NCBI RefSeq assembly: GCF_006335005.1
Contig: NZ_VDMP01000017.1
Coordinates: 84,913 to 131,169, forward strand
Length of the DNA stretch: 46,257 bases
Source of the DNA: Nocardioides albidus
Lineage (GTDB): Bacteria > Actinomycetota > Actinomycetes > Propionibacteriales > Nocardioidaceae
Reading direction: 5' to 3'
Each line of letters opens with the position of its first letter. The stretch's first letter is position 1. A model generated the notes under the pieces. The model did not search any database. It saw only the letters and a list, made by a program, of their open reading frames with translations, and was not told the origin of the DNA. Shown piece after piece: positions 6,055 through 13,290 of this stretch. Made by a program: the position numbers and the translations under genes.

Positions 6055-8403
6055 TCAGCGGCGCCAGACGGACCGGGGGATCCAGCGCGCTCGGCGCCGG
6101 GCGCGGGGGCTCACGCCGGCCTCGAGGGCGGCGATGACCAGCGCTCCGTCCTCGGCAACCGAGGTGCGCTCGAGGGTGGCGACCGCGCCGGGGCGCGCAT
6201 AGCGGGCGCGCTCGACGGCGAGGACCAGACGCTCGAGCGCCGCGGCGGCCTCGGGGGCCGCGTCGGGGCCGGTGCGGGGGCGCTCGGCGGGATCGCCCGG
6301 GGCGGCGAGGTGACCGAGGACGAAGGCTCCGGCCTCGCGCGGTGAGCGCCCGGCGGGCCAGGGCAGGCCGAGGTCGACGGCGGTCGCCCGGATCTCCCGC
6401 CACACCGCGTCGGGCGGGCCTGCGAGGCCGGAGTGTCGGGCGCGCACGCGCGACGTCCGTGGTCCGGCCAGGGCCGCGCCGGCGGCGAGGAGCAGGACGA
6501 GGAGGACCGAGCCGCCGACGAGCACCGGCAGGGGGAGCCCGCCGTCGTCCCCGGCGTCGATCGTGCCGCCGTCGCGCTCGATCTCGGGACGCCGGTTCGC
6601 TCCTCCGCTGGGTGCGGCGGACGCCGTGGACCCGGGCGCGGCGGACGACGCGCCCGTCGGTCCGCCGCGGGGGTCGCCGCTGCCGCCGTCGACGGGGAGC
6701 CGGGTGTAGGCGGGCACATCCTCGACCCGTCCGGAGGGGGTGGGCTCGAAGCGCACCCAGCCGGAGCCCGCGAAGTAGAGCTCGGGCCAGGCGTGGAGAT
6801 CGTGGCTGCTGTACTCCCACCGTCCGTCGCCGAGCGGGTCCGCCTCGAGGAAGCCGACCGCCACCCGGGAGGGGATGCCGAGAACACGGGCCATCACCGC
6901 CATGGCCGAGGCGAACTGCTCGCAGTAGCCCACCCGTCCGTTGCGCGCGAGGAAGCCCTCCAAGGTCTGGTTGCCGGTGCCCTTCGGCGCCCTGCGGAGG
7001 TCGTAGGTGAAGCCACCGTCCTCGCGGAACCAGCGCTGCAGCAGCAACGCCCGCTCGTAGTCGGAGGTCGCGCCGGAGGTGACATCGCGCGCCAGGCTGC
7101 GCACGAGGGGCGGAACGCTGCCGGGCAGGTGGAGGACCTCCTCGGACACGTCGGAGACCCGCGAGTTGCGGAAGAAGGCGCGGTTCGTCCCGAAGTCGAG
7201 GTCGACGGCCCGCATCGCATAGCGGATGCCGCGCGTGTCGAGGTCGTCGTCGGCCGCCAGGAAGTCCATGGTCGACGGATCGAAGCGCCAGTCGCCGGGC
7301 GCCTGCACCTGCGAGACCGGATACTGCGTGGGAAGCCAGGTCGACTCGAGCTCGTCGGTGACCGACACGTCGTACGCATAGGTCGTGCGCGGCACGTCCG
7401 GGGAGATCCCGCCGGGCAGGGGCACGGGCCCGTCGGCGCGGTCGTCGCGGGCGACGTCGCGGTCGCCGCTGCTCCACTCGTCGCCGGTGTAGCGGTTGAG
7501 CACCGAGATCCGCAGGTACGACGGGCGCGGGTCGTCGGTGCGGACCTCGACGAGCGGCACGTCCCGGCCGCGCTCGAGGTCGCGGCGCATGTCGGCGACG
7601 GGCTTGCGGATCCGGATGTCCCCGTCGCCCCTCCCGGTGCCGAGGTCGAACAGCGTGACGCCGGCGGTGGGCACGAAGGCGGGGACGACGAGGGCGAGGG
7701 CGGTGGCCGCGACGCCGATCCGTCCGGCGCCGGCGCGCATCGCCTCGCGCAGCGGGTTGCTGCGCCAGAGCGTGTCCTGGTCGGGGCCGATCGTGCGACC
7801 CCAGCGCAGGAGGTGGTCGCGGGACTCGAGGTGGAGCAGGACCAGGAAGCCCGCCGCGGCGGCGAGGAAGCTGGTCGCGTCGGGGCCGTCGGCGAGCACG
7901 CCACTGGGCAGGGCGTAGACCGCCAGCAGCCCGAGCCCGGCCGCCGGGACCCGGCGCAGCGTGCACGCGAGCGTGTCGACGAGCACGAGGATGCCCGCGC
8001 CGGCGACCACCAGGAGCGGCCAGACCGGAGCCACCTGGTCGCCGATGGGCGCGGCGTACTGGCGAGACGTCCGCACGGACGTCTCCAGTGCCTGCCAGAT
8101 CTCGGCGGCGTTCCCGCCGAGGGGGAGCAGGGAGCCGGAGAGCTCGCGGGAGACGAAGGCGGTGCTCACGACGATCTGGAGCAGTGTGGTCAGCCATCGG
8201 GGGCTTCCGGCCCAGCGCAGCGCCGAGCCGGTGAGGGCGAGCAGCCCGGCCAGCGTGGCGAGAGGGCGCAGGTAGGTGCCGGGATCCTCGACGAACCCGC
8301 GCCACGCGGTGAGCGCGGCCCAGGTGGTGAGCACGGCGACCACTCCGAGGAGGAGGACGGGGCCGAAGGATCCGCGGCGGTCGGTGACGGTCGCCTGGCT
8401 CAT
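6055..8403 (-). CDS. Transglutaminase-like membrane protein (TgpA/DUF3488 type)
   Basis: Protein of 782 residues. About six N-terminal membrane helices (to about residue 245) are followed by an extracytoplasmic region with a transglutaminase core: Cys494 in GYCEQFASAM, His537 in SSHDLHAWPELYF and Glu553 in GWVRFEPTP, where many relatives have Asp. A Ser/Ala-rich linker and a further helix (about 612-632) precede a cytoplasmic tail. The family modifies envelope proteins or peptides; the substrate is unknown. Its ATG overlaps the DUF58 stop (ATGA), so translation is probably coupled in a moxR-DUF58-transglutaminase operon. Confidence 0.9.
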   Translation of the reverse strand: MSQATVTDRRGSFGPVLLLGVVAVLTTWAALTAWRGFVEDPGTYLRPLATLAGLLALTGSALRWAGSPRWLTTLLQIVVSTAFVSRELSGSLLPLGGNAAEIWQALETSVRTSRQYAAPIGDQVAPVWPLLVVAGAGILVLVDTLACTLRRVPAAGLGLLAVYALPSGVLADGPDATSFLAAAAGFLVLLHLESRDHLLRWGRTIGPDQDTLWRSNPLREAMRAGAGRIGVAATALALVVPAFVPTAGVTLFDLGTGRGDGDIRIRKPVADMRRDLERGRDVPLVEVRTDDPRPSYLRISVLNRYTGDEWSSGDRDVARDDRADGPVPLPGGISPDVPRTTYAYDVSVTDELESTWLPTQYPVSQVQAPGDWRFDPSTMDFLAADDDLDTRGIRYAMRAVDLDFGTNRAFFRNSRVSDVSEEVLHLPGSVPPLVRSLARDVTSGATSDYERALLLQRWFREDGGFTYDLRRAPKGTGNQTLEGFLARNGRVGYCEQFASAMAVMARVLGIPSRVAVGFLEADPLGDGRWEYSSHDLHAWPELYFAGSGWVRFEPTPSGRVEDVPAYTRLPVDGGSGDPRGGPTGASSAAPGSTASAAPSGGANRRPEIERDGGTIDAGDDGGLPLPVLVGGSVLLVLLLAAGAALAGPRTSRVRARHSGLAGPPDAVWREIRATAVDLGLPWPAGRSPREAGAFVLGHLAAPGDPAERPRTGPDAAPEAAAALERLVLAVERARYARPGAVATLERTSVAEDGALVIAALEAGVSPRARRRARWIPRSVWRR

Positions 8404-9647
8404 GAGCGGGCCCCTCCCCGGACGGGGGCCCGGCCGAGCTCGCGCCAGGCTCGGTCGAGGTGGTCGCGCGGGCCCAGCCCGGTGGCTCGCCAGGCGAGGG
8501 CGGTCACCGGCGCCGCGGCGTTCCCGCCGAGTCCCTCCCGGCTCGGCGACCACTGGTCCACGTCGAGGACGAGCGCGAGGGCGGTCCCGGCGTCGTGCCG
8601 GATCCGCCGCAGCGCGGAGTTGTCGTCGGCGAGAAAGCCGCCGAGTACGGCGACCACGACGCCGCCGCGGGCCTGCTCGCCCGACCAGGTGACGTCGAGG
8701 GTGCTGCGGTGCGACATGTCGAGGACGGCGAGGCACTCGAGGGCGCGTTCGGAGCCGAGGGCGCCCCGGCCGATCCCGTCGACCCCGGCGATCCCGTCTG
8801 CGGTGCACAGCTGCACGGCGTAGCCGTGCTGCTCGAGGTGGATGGTGACGGAGGCGGCGGCGACGACGGCGGCCTCCAGGCTCGAGGCGGGGCCGTGTCC
8901 TCGGTGGGCGAGGCGTCGGTTGTCGAGCAGGACGGTCGCGTGCGCCTCCCACGGCTGCTCCTCGCGGCGCACCATCAGCTCGCCGACCCGCGCGGAGCTG
9001 CGCCAGTGCACCCGGCGCAGGTCGTCGCCGCGGCGGTACTCCCGCACGCTGACGTCCTCGGCGGATCCGGACGCGAACGCCTGAGGGCGGTGCTCGCCGG
9101 CCCCCTGCCAGCCACCGGCCAGCGGGATCGAGGGGAGGGGGACCACCCGCGGTGTCACCGTGAGCTGGGCGGTCCCGCCGATGGAGCGACGGCGCTCGAC
9201 CAGCCCGAACGGGTCGGCGAGGCGTGCGACGACCGGCCCGACGACGTACCGGCCGCGGATGTCGGAGCGGACGGGATAGGAGACCGTCCGCTCCCAGGCC
9301 CCGCCCAGGCCCTGGAGCACGAACCGGGCTCGGCCGCCCAGTGCGTAGGGGAGGGTGTCCTCCACCAGCAACGCGCCGTCGGAGCGCTTGCGGTCGCTGG
9401 CGATGGTCAGGTCGATCCGCGCCGTCTCGCCCGCGCGCAGCAGGCGCGGCCACACCGTGCGGCTGACCGTCGGGTCGTGCTTGCGCCGGCTCACGACGAG
9501 CGACGCCAGCAGCGGCAGGGCCAGCACCAGCACCCCCACCCGGATCAGTGCCGGCTGGCCGAAGCCCAGGGCGCACACGACCGCGGTCAGGCCCGCCGCG
9601 AGGAACGCGCGTCCGCGCAGGGTCAGGGAGGACAGGAGCCGGCGCAT
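8400..9647 (-). CDS. DUF58 domain protein
   Basis: Protein of 415 residues. Two adjacent membrane helices near the N-terminus (about residues 13-50) are followed by a beta-rich region and the DUF58 signature VREYRRGDDLRRVHWRSSARVGELMVRREE at about 180-210, in a von Willebrand A-like domain. Such proteins partner MoxR ATPases and may bind their client or metal ions. Start chosen at MRRLLSSL, 13 nt after the moxR stop; no strong ribosome site is visible. Confidence 0.88.
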   Translation of the reverse strand: MRRLLSSLTLRGRAFLAAGLTAVVCALGFGQPALIRVGVLVLALPLLASLVVSRRKHDPTVSRTVWPRLLRAGETARIDLTIASDRKRSDGALLVEDTLPYALGGRARFVLQGLGGAWERTVSYPVRSDIRGRYVVGPVVARLADPFGLVERRRSIGGTAQLTVTPRVVPLPSIPLAGGWQGAGEHRPQAFASGSAEDVSVREYRRGDDLRRVHWRSSARVGELMVRREEQPWEAHATVLLDNRRLAHRGHGPASSLEAAVVAAASVTIHLEQHGYAVQLCTADGIAGVDGIGRGALGSERALECLAVLDMSHRSTLDVTWSGEQARGGVVVAVLGGFLADDNSALRRIRHDAGTALALVLDVDQWSPSREGLGGNAAAPVTALAWRATGLGPRDHLDRAWRELGRAPVRGGARS

Positions 9648-9660
9648 GTGCTGACCGCGC

Positions 9661-10638
9661 TCAGGACGACGAGTCGGGCACCGGGACCTGCGCCGCGATG
9701 CCCTCCAGGATGGTCGCGAGACTCCGGCCACCGATCGCCGCCTCGGCGCTGGGCAGCAGGCGGTGGGCCAGCACGGGCTGGACGAGGGCGCGCAGGTCGT
9801 CGGGCAGGACGTAGTCGCGGCGGTGCAAGGCGGCGCGGGCCTTGGCCGCGCGCACCAGGTGGAGGGTCGCGCGCGGCGACGCGCCGAGGACGAGCTCGGG
9901 GCTGTGCCGGGTGGCGGCGGTGAGCGCCACGGCGTAGCGCTGCACGGCCTCCGAGACGTGCACCTGGCTGACGATGGCGCACATCTTGCGGATCTCGGCG
10001 CTGTCGGTGACCGGCTCGAGGTCGTCGAGCGGGTTGACCGCGCCGTGGCTGGCGAGCATGGCGATCTCCGCGGCCGGGACCGGGTAGCCGATGGAGACGC
10101 GGGCGAGGAAGCGGTCGCGCTGCGCCTCGGGGAGGGGATAGGTGCCCTCCATCTCGACCGGGTTCTGGGTCGCGATCACCATGAACGGCGAATCGAGGTG
10201 GTAGGTGACGTTGTCGACGGTCACCTGGCGCTCGGCCATGCACTCCAACAGAGCGGACTGGGTCTTGGGGGAGGCCCGGTTGATCTCGTCGCCGATGACC
10301 ACGTTGGCGAAGACGCCGCCCGGGCGGAACTCGAACTCGCGCGTGGACTGGTTGTAGACCGACACGCCCGTGATGTCGGACGGCAGCAGGTCCGGCGTGA
10401 ACTGGATCCGGCGGACCGTCGAGTCGATGCTGCGCGCGAGGGCCTTGCTCAGCATGGTCTTGCCGACCCCGGGGACGTCCTCGAGCAGCAGGTGGCCCTC
10501 GGCGAGCAGCACGACGATGGAGGCGGCGACGACCTCGCCCTTGCCCTCGATCACCTTCTCCACGTTGGCCTGGATCCGGCCGGCGACGCGCGCCACGGTG
10601 TCGACATCGGCATCGACCTGGGTGCTCGGCGACTCCAC
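9661..10638 (-). CDS. MoxR-family AAA+ ATPase
   Basis: Cytoplasmic AAA+ ATPase of 325 residues. Walker A is EDVPGVGKTMLSKALA (about 53-68), Walker B is ANVVIGDEINRASPKTQSALLE (about 111-132), sensor 1 is FMVIATQNPVEMEGTYPLPEAQRDRF, and the MoxR C-terminal lid is present. MoxR ATPases act as chaperones for partner proteins; DUF58 and transglutaminase genes directly downstream are the usual companions. GTG start preceded by AGGGAGAAGAGCCC. It is divergent from mraZ, and MraZ-like boxes face its promoter region. Confidence 0.92.
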   Translation of the reverse strand: MESPSTQVDADVDTVARVAGRIQANVEKVIEGKGEVVAASIVVLLAEGHLLLEDVPGVGKTMLSKALARSIDSTVRRIQFTPDLLPSDITGVSVYNQSTREFEFRPGGVFANVVIGDEINRASPKTQSALLECMAERQVTVDNVTYHLDSPFMVIATQNPVEMEGTYPLPEAQRDRFLARVSIGYPVPAAEIAMLASHGAVNPLDDLEPVTDSAEIRKMCAIVSQVHVSEAVQRYAVALTAATRHSPELVLGASPRATLHLVRAAKARAALHRRDYVLPDDLRALVQPVLAHRLLPSAEAAIGGRSLATILEGIAAQVPVPDSSS

Positions 10639-10684
10639 GGGCTCTTCTCCCTCTCTTCAGCAGCCACCTCGCTGCGGTGGAGCA

Positions 10685-10690
10685 ACCCTA
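10685..10690 (-). promoter_or_regulatory. Putative -10 box of moxR
   Basis: Minus-strand TAGGGT, 46 nt before the moxR GTG. A -35 hexamer is not clear. The GTGGAGTGA repeats (10714-10733) end 23 nt upstream of it, so a bound protein could affect this promoter. Confidence 0.4.
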
Positions 10691-10713
10691 CGGCGCGCCG
10701 CGAAGACGCGGGG

Positions 10714-10733
10714 TCACTCCACTTCACTCCACC
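10714..10733 (-). promoter_or_regulatory. MraZ-like boxes facing moxR
   Basis: On the minus strand two direct 10-bp repeats read GTGGAGTGAA and GTGGAGTGAC. Their phase and GTGG core match the six boxes in front of mraZ. They suggest that MraZ may also regulate the divergent moxR operon, but only two repeats are present. Confidence 0.45.
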
Positions 10734-10795
10734 CGCGCTTCCCGCGCCCTGACCTGCGGCTTCGGCGTCGGCCGTGGCGCGCACGGGGGCCGGAA

Positions 10796-10850
10796 GTGGG
10801 GGGAATGTGGTTGACGGTGGGGGAAAGTGGAGTAGTGTGGGGGAAAGTGG
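10796..10850 (+). promoter_or_regulatory. Six phased MraZ-binding boxes
   Basis: GTGG occurs at 10796, 10807, 10817, 10827, 10837 and 10847, i.e. with 10-bp (once 11-bp) spacing, in GGGAAAGTGG-like context. MraZ is known to bind arrays of short TGGG/GTGG-type direct repeats with 10-bp spacing ahead of its own gene. The boxes overlap the predicted mraZ promoter, which fits autorepression. Confidence 0.8.
10811..10838 (+). promoter_or_regulatory. Predicted mraZ promoter
   Basis: TTGACG (10811-10816), 16-nt spacer, TAGTGT (10833-10838). Good match to the housekeeping sigma pattern TTGAC-N16-18-TANNNT. It is embedded in the MraZ boxes and lies about 50 nt before the mraZ start. Confidence 0.65.
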
Positions 10851-10890
10851 AGGAACGGCGGAGTCCGGTGGGACGGCTGGGGGTGGCCCG

Positions 10891-11313
10891 ATGCTCTTCA
10901 TGGGCACCTACACCCCGAAGCTCGACGACAAGGGCCGTCTCTTCCTCCCGGCGAAGTTCAGGGATCGGCTGGCGGAGGGCCTCGTGGTCACACAGGGACA
11001 GGACAAGTGCCTGGTCGTCTGGCCGACCGATGTCTTCGCCGAGGAGGCCGAGCGGGCAGCCGCCCGGCCGATGACCAACCGCGCCGCCCGGCGCTACGCC
11101 CGGGTGCTCTTCGCCGGCGGCGACGAGAGCACCCCCGACAAGCAGGGCCGGATCGGCATCCCGGCCCACCTGCGCGAGTACGCCGGACTCGAGCGCGACG
11201 TCGTCGTGATCGGAGTCCGGGACCGCCTGGAGATCTGGAACCCCGCCGCCTGGCGCGAGTTCCAGCTCGAGGCCCTGGAGGAGTTCGCCGACCTCGACGA
11301 GGACGACGACTAG
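10891..11313 (+). CDS. mraZ: Transcriptional regulator MraZ
   Basis: Protein of 140 residues with two SpoVT/AbrB-like halves: MGTYTPKLDDKGRLFLPAKFR near the N-terminus and GGDESTPDKQGRIGIPAHLREYAGL in the second half. MraZ forms a ring and binds direct repeats upstream of the dcw operon; such repeats are visible at 10796-10850. ATG at 10891 preceded by GGGGGTGG; a second Met four codons in is possible. The acidic C-terminus (FADLDEDDD) is family-variable. Confidence 0.95.
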   Translation: MLFMGTYTPKLDDKGRLFLPAKFRDRLAEGLVVTQGQDKCLVVWPTDVFAEEAERAAARPMTNRAARRYARVLFAGGDESTPDKQGRIGIPAHLREYAGLERDVVVIGVRDRLEIWNPAAWREFQLEALEEFADLDEDDD

Positions 11314-11394
11314 CGCTCGTCCTCCCGCAGCAGCACCGACAACACAACAGCGGATCCGCAGGACGAGGTCTCAGCCCGTTCCCGCTCCCCGAGT

Positions 11395-11434
11395 CCTGTC
11401 TCCTGTAGCACCTTCCCCGGCCACAGGCGACAGG
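11395..11434 (+). ncRNA. mraW-motif-like RNA hairpin, copy 1
   Basis: 12-bp arms with one mismatch, CCTGTCTCCTGT (11395-11406) and ACAGGCGACAGG (11423-11434), present a C-rich loop containing CTTCCCC (11412-11418). From memory, the mraW RNA motif of actinobacteria is a hairpin with a conserved CUUCCCC loop in the 5' UTR of mraW (rsmH), which lies just downstream. It is probably cis-regulatory for the dcw operon. Confidence 0.7.
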
Positions 11435-11442
11435 CGAACACC

Positions 11443-11476
11443 GCCTTCTGGGGCACCTTCCCCGGCACCAGACGGC
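11443..11476 (+). ncRNA. mraW-motif-like RNA hairpin, copy 2
   Basis: 9-bp arms with one mismatch, GCCTTCTGG (11443-11451) and CCAGACGGC (11468-11476), display the same CACCTTCCCCGGC loop (CTTCCCC at 11457-11463) as copy 1, 45 bp downstream. The stem sequences differ while pairing is kept, which supports a functional RNA hairpin rather than a plain DNA repeat. CGAACACC follows both copies. Confidence 0.68.
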
Positions 11477-11571
11477 ACCCCGAACACCGGGTCGGGAGCG
11501 GGCCGGGACCTGGCTCTGCGGATCCGCCTTCCACCGCATTTCCGAGTTCCCAGGGTCGAGGGGTCGAGAGC

Positions 11572-11742
11572 ATGAGCGTCGTTCGCACGCAGCCACCGGA
11601 GGTCTCCGGTGAGCACGTGCCTGCTCGTGTCCGCGAGCAGGCGGCCGAGGCCCTCAAGGTGATGGCCTTCTCGGTGACGCTCTCCTTGAGCTGCGTCTTC
11701 CTCCTCGTGATGGCCCACCTGGCCGACGTCGCGGGGCGCTGA
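11572..11742 (+). CDS. Small single-pass membrane protein (56 aa)
   Basis: Predicted 56-residue protein starting [20 protein letters not shown], with one hydrophobic helix at about residues 29-52. Its stop is followed at once by GGAG and the rsmH ATG, so it occupies the leader position of the dcw operon and is probably co-translated. I do not recognise a family. The codon pattern is GC3-rich as in neighbours, which supports coding. It could be a leader peptide or a small divisome-associated protein. Confidence 0.6.
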   Translation: MSVVRTQPPEVSGEHVPARVREQAAEALKVMAFSVTLSLSCVFLLVMAHLADVAGR

Positions 11743-11746
11743 GGAG

Positions 11747-12733
11747 ATGAGCCGCGCCCACCACGTCCCCGTCCTGCTGGACCGGGTCGTCTCCCTCCTC
11801 GCGCCCGCGCTCGACCACGACGGCGCCGTGCTCGTCGACTGCACCCTCGGCCTCGGCGGTCACAGTGAGGCGGTCCTCGAGCGCTGCTCACAGGCGCGCG
11901 TGATCGGCATCGACCGCGACCCGCAGGCTCTCGCGCGCAGCCGGGAGCGGCTGGCGCCGTACGGCGACCGGTTCGTCGGCGTCCAGGCCGTCTACGACGA
12001 GATCGCGGACGTGGTGGCCGACCAGGGCCTGCCGCGCGTGGCCGGCGTGGCCGGCGTGCTGTTCGACCTCGGCGTCTCCTCGATGCAGCTCGACCTGCCC
12101 GAGCGCGGCTTCGCCTACGCCGTCGACGCGCCGCTCGACATGCGCATGGGCGACGCCGGGCCGACGGCCGCCGACGTCCTCAACACCTACAGCGCGGCCG
12201 AGCTGGCCCGCGTCCTCAAGGAGTACGGCGAGGAGCGGATGGCCCGCCGGATCGCCGACGCCGTGGTCCGCGAGCGCGAGCGGGAGCCGTTCACCAGCTC
12301 GGCACGTCTCGTCGAGCTGCTCTACGACGTCATCCCGGCGCCGGCGCGGCGCACCGGAGGTCACCCGGCCAAGCGGACCTTCCAGGCACTGCGCATGGAG
12401 GTCAACGACGAGCTGCGGGTGCTGCAGCGCGCGATCCCGGCCGCGATCGACGCGATCGAGGTCGGCGGTCGCGTGGTCGTCGAGTCCTACCACTCCCTGG
12501 AGGACCGCCTGGTCAAGCGGGCCTTCGCCGCCGCCACCCGGCTCGACGTCCCCGACGACCTTCCGTTCGTGCCCGAGGGCGCCGAGCCGTCGTACCGGCT
12601 CGTCACCCGCGGCGCCGAGCAGGCGACCCCGGAGGAGATCGAGGAGAACCCTCGCGCCGCCTCCGTGAGACTCCGCGCCCTCGAGCGCACCAGCCACCGT
12701 CCCAGCACATCCACTGGCAAGGGAGCCGTCTGA
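11747..12733 (+). CDS. rsmH: 16S rRNA m4C1402 methyltransferase RsmH (MraW)
   Basis: Protein of 328 residues that N4-methylates C1402 of 16S rRNA using SAM. Family features in order: [13 protein letters not shown] at the N-terminus, SAM-binding [58 protein letters not shown] and [18 protein letters not shown]. The ATG follows TGAGGAG. Its TGA overlaps the ftsL ATG by one base. It lies downstream of the two mraW-like hairpins. Confidence 0.96.
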   Translation: MSRAHHVPVLLDRVVSLLAPALDHDGAVLVDCTLGLGGHSEAVLERCSQARVIGIDRDPQALARSRERLAPYGDRFVGVQAVYDEIADVVADQGLPRVAGVAGVLFDLGVSSMQLDLPERGFAYAVDAPLDMRMGDAGPTAADVLNTYSAAELARVLKEYGEERMARRIADAVVREREREPFTSSARLVELLYDVIPAPARRTGGHPAKRTFQALRMEVNDELRVLQRAIPAAIDAIEVGGRVVVESYHSLEDRLVKRAFAAATRLDVPDDLPFVPEGAEPSYRLVTRGAEQATPEEIEENPRAASVRLRALERTSHRPSTSTGKGAV

Positions 12734-13266
12734 TGTCCTCCACCTCACCTCTCCGCAACCGGCTCCCGTACGTCGCCCCGCGCATCGCCCAGGCGGCCCT
12801 GCAGCGGGCCCGGCTGACGGTCGTCCCGCGGCGGCGCACCCGCGCACCGCGGGTCCCGTTCGTGACCTTCGTCAGCGTGATCCTGCTCGGGGGAGTGGTC
12901 GGCCTGCTGATGTTCAACACCTCCATGCAGCAGGCGTCGTTCCGCGAGACCGCGCTGCAGAAGCAGGCCACCGACCTCGGCGCACAGCAGGAGGCACTGG
13001 AGATGGACCTGCAGGCCCTCAACGACCCCGCGCACGTGGCGGCGGCGGCCGAGCGGCTCGGCATGGTGATGCCGACCACGGGCGCCGGCGTCCTGCACCT
13101 CGGCTCGGGGGAGATCAGCGGCGACCCGCAGCCGGCGTCCGGCGAGGACCGGCTGCCGATCGAGCAGCCGGGCCCGCGCAAGCCCGCCGAGCTCGACCCG
13201 GCGCCGATCAAGGTGAAGGTGGACCCGTTGGTCGGTGCCGACGGCGTGCCCGCCAGGGTTCAGTGA
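12733..13266 (+). CDS. ftsL: Cell division protein FtsL-like
   Basis: Bitopic membrane protein of 177 residues in the ftsL position. A basic cytoplasmic N-terminus (to about 43) precedes one membrane helix (PFVTFVSVILLGGVVGLLMFN, about 42-62), then a coiled-coil segment (QASFRETALQKQATDLGAQQEALEMDLQALND) typical of FtsL/DivIC, and a Pro-rich tail. Called by topology and position because FtsL sequences diverge strongly. It should bridge FtsQ, DivIC/FtsB and FtsWI. Confidence 0.82.
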   Translation: MSSTSPLRNRLPYVAPRIAQAALQRARLTVVPRRRTRAPRVPFVTFVSVILLGGVVGLLMFNTSMQQASFRETALQKQATDLGAQQEALEMDLQALNDPAHVAAAAERLGMVMPTTGAGVLHLGSGEISGDPQPASGEDRLPIEQPGPRKPAELDPAPIKVKVDPLVGADGVPARVQ

Positions 13267-13277
13267 CCGTTCCGTCG

Positions 13278-13283
13278 TAGTTT
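13278..13283 (+). promoter_or_regulatory. Putative -10 box for leaderless ftsI
   Basis: TAGTTT ends 7 nt before the GTG at 13291 in the 24-nt gap after ftsL, with no Shine-Dalgarno sequence. This suggests an internal promoter inside the dcw cluster and supports the GTG at 13291 as the ftsI start. Confidence 0.5.
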
Positions 13284-13290
13284 GGTGCGC

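Larger units (their letters stand above)
11350..11527 (+). ncRNA. 12-bp long-range stem enclosing the mraW-like hairpins
   Basis: Perfect complementary arms at 11350-11361 (GCGGATCCGCAG) and 11516-11527 (CTGCGGATCCGC) bracket the two CTTCCCC hairpins, so the transcript could fold as a closed multi-branch domain. The arms contain a self-palindromic core, so dimer pairing or a DNA-level site are alternatives. The gap 11314-11571 otherwise holds no visible gene. Confidence 0.5.
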
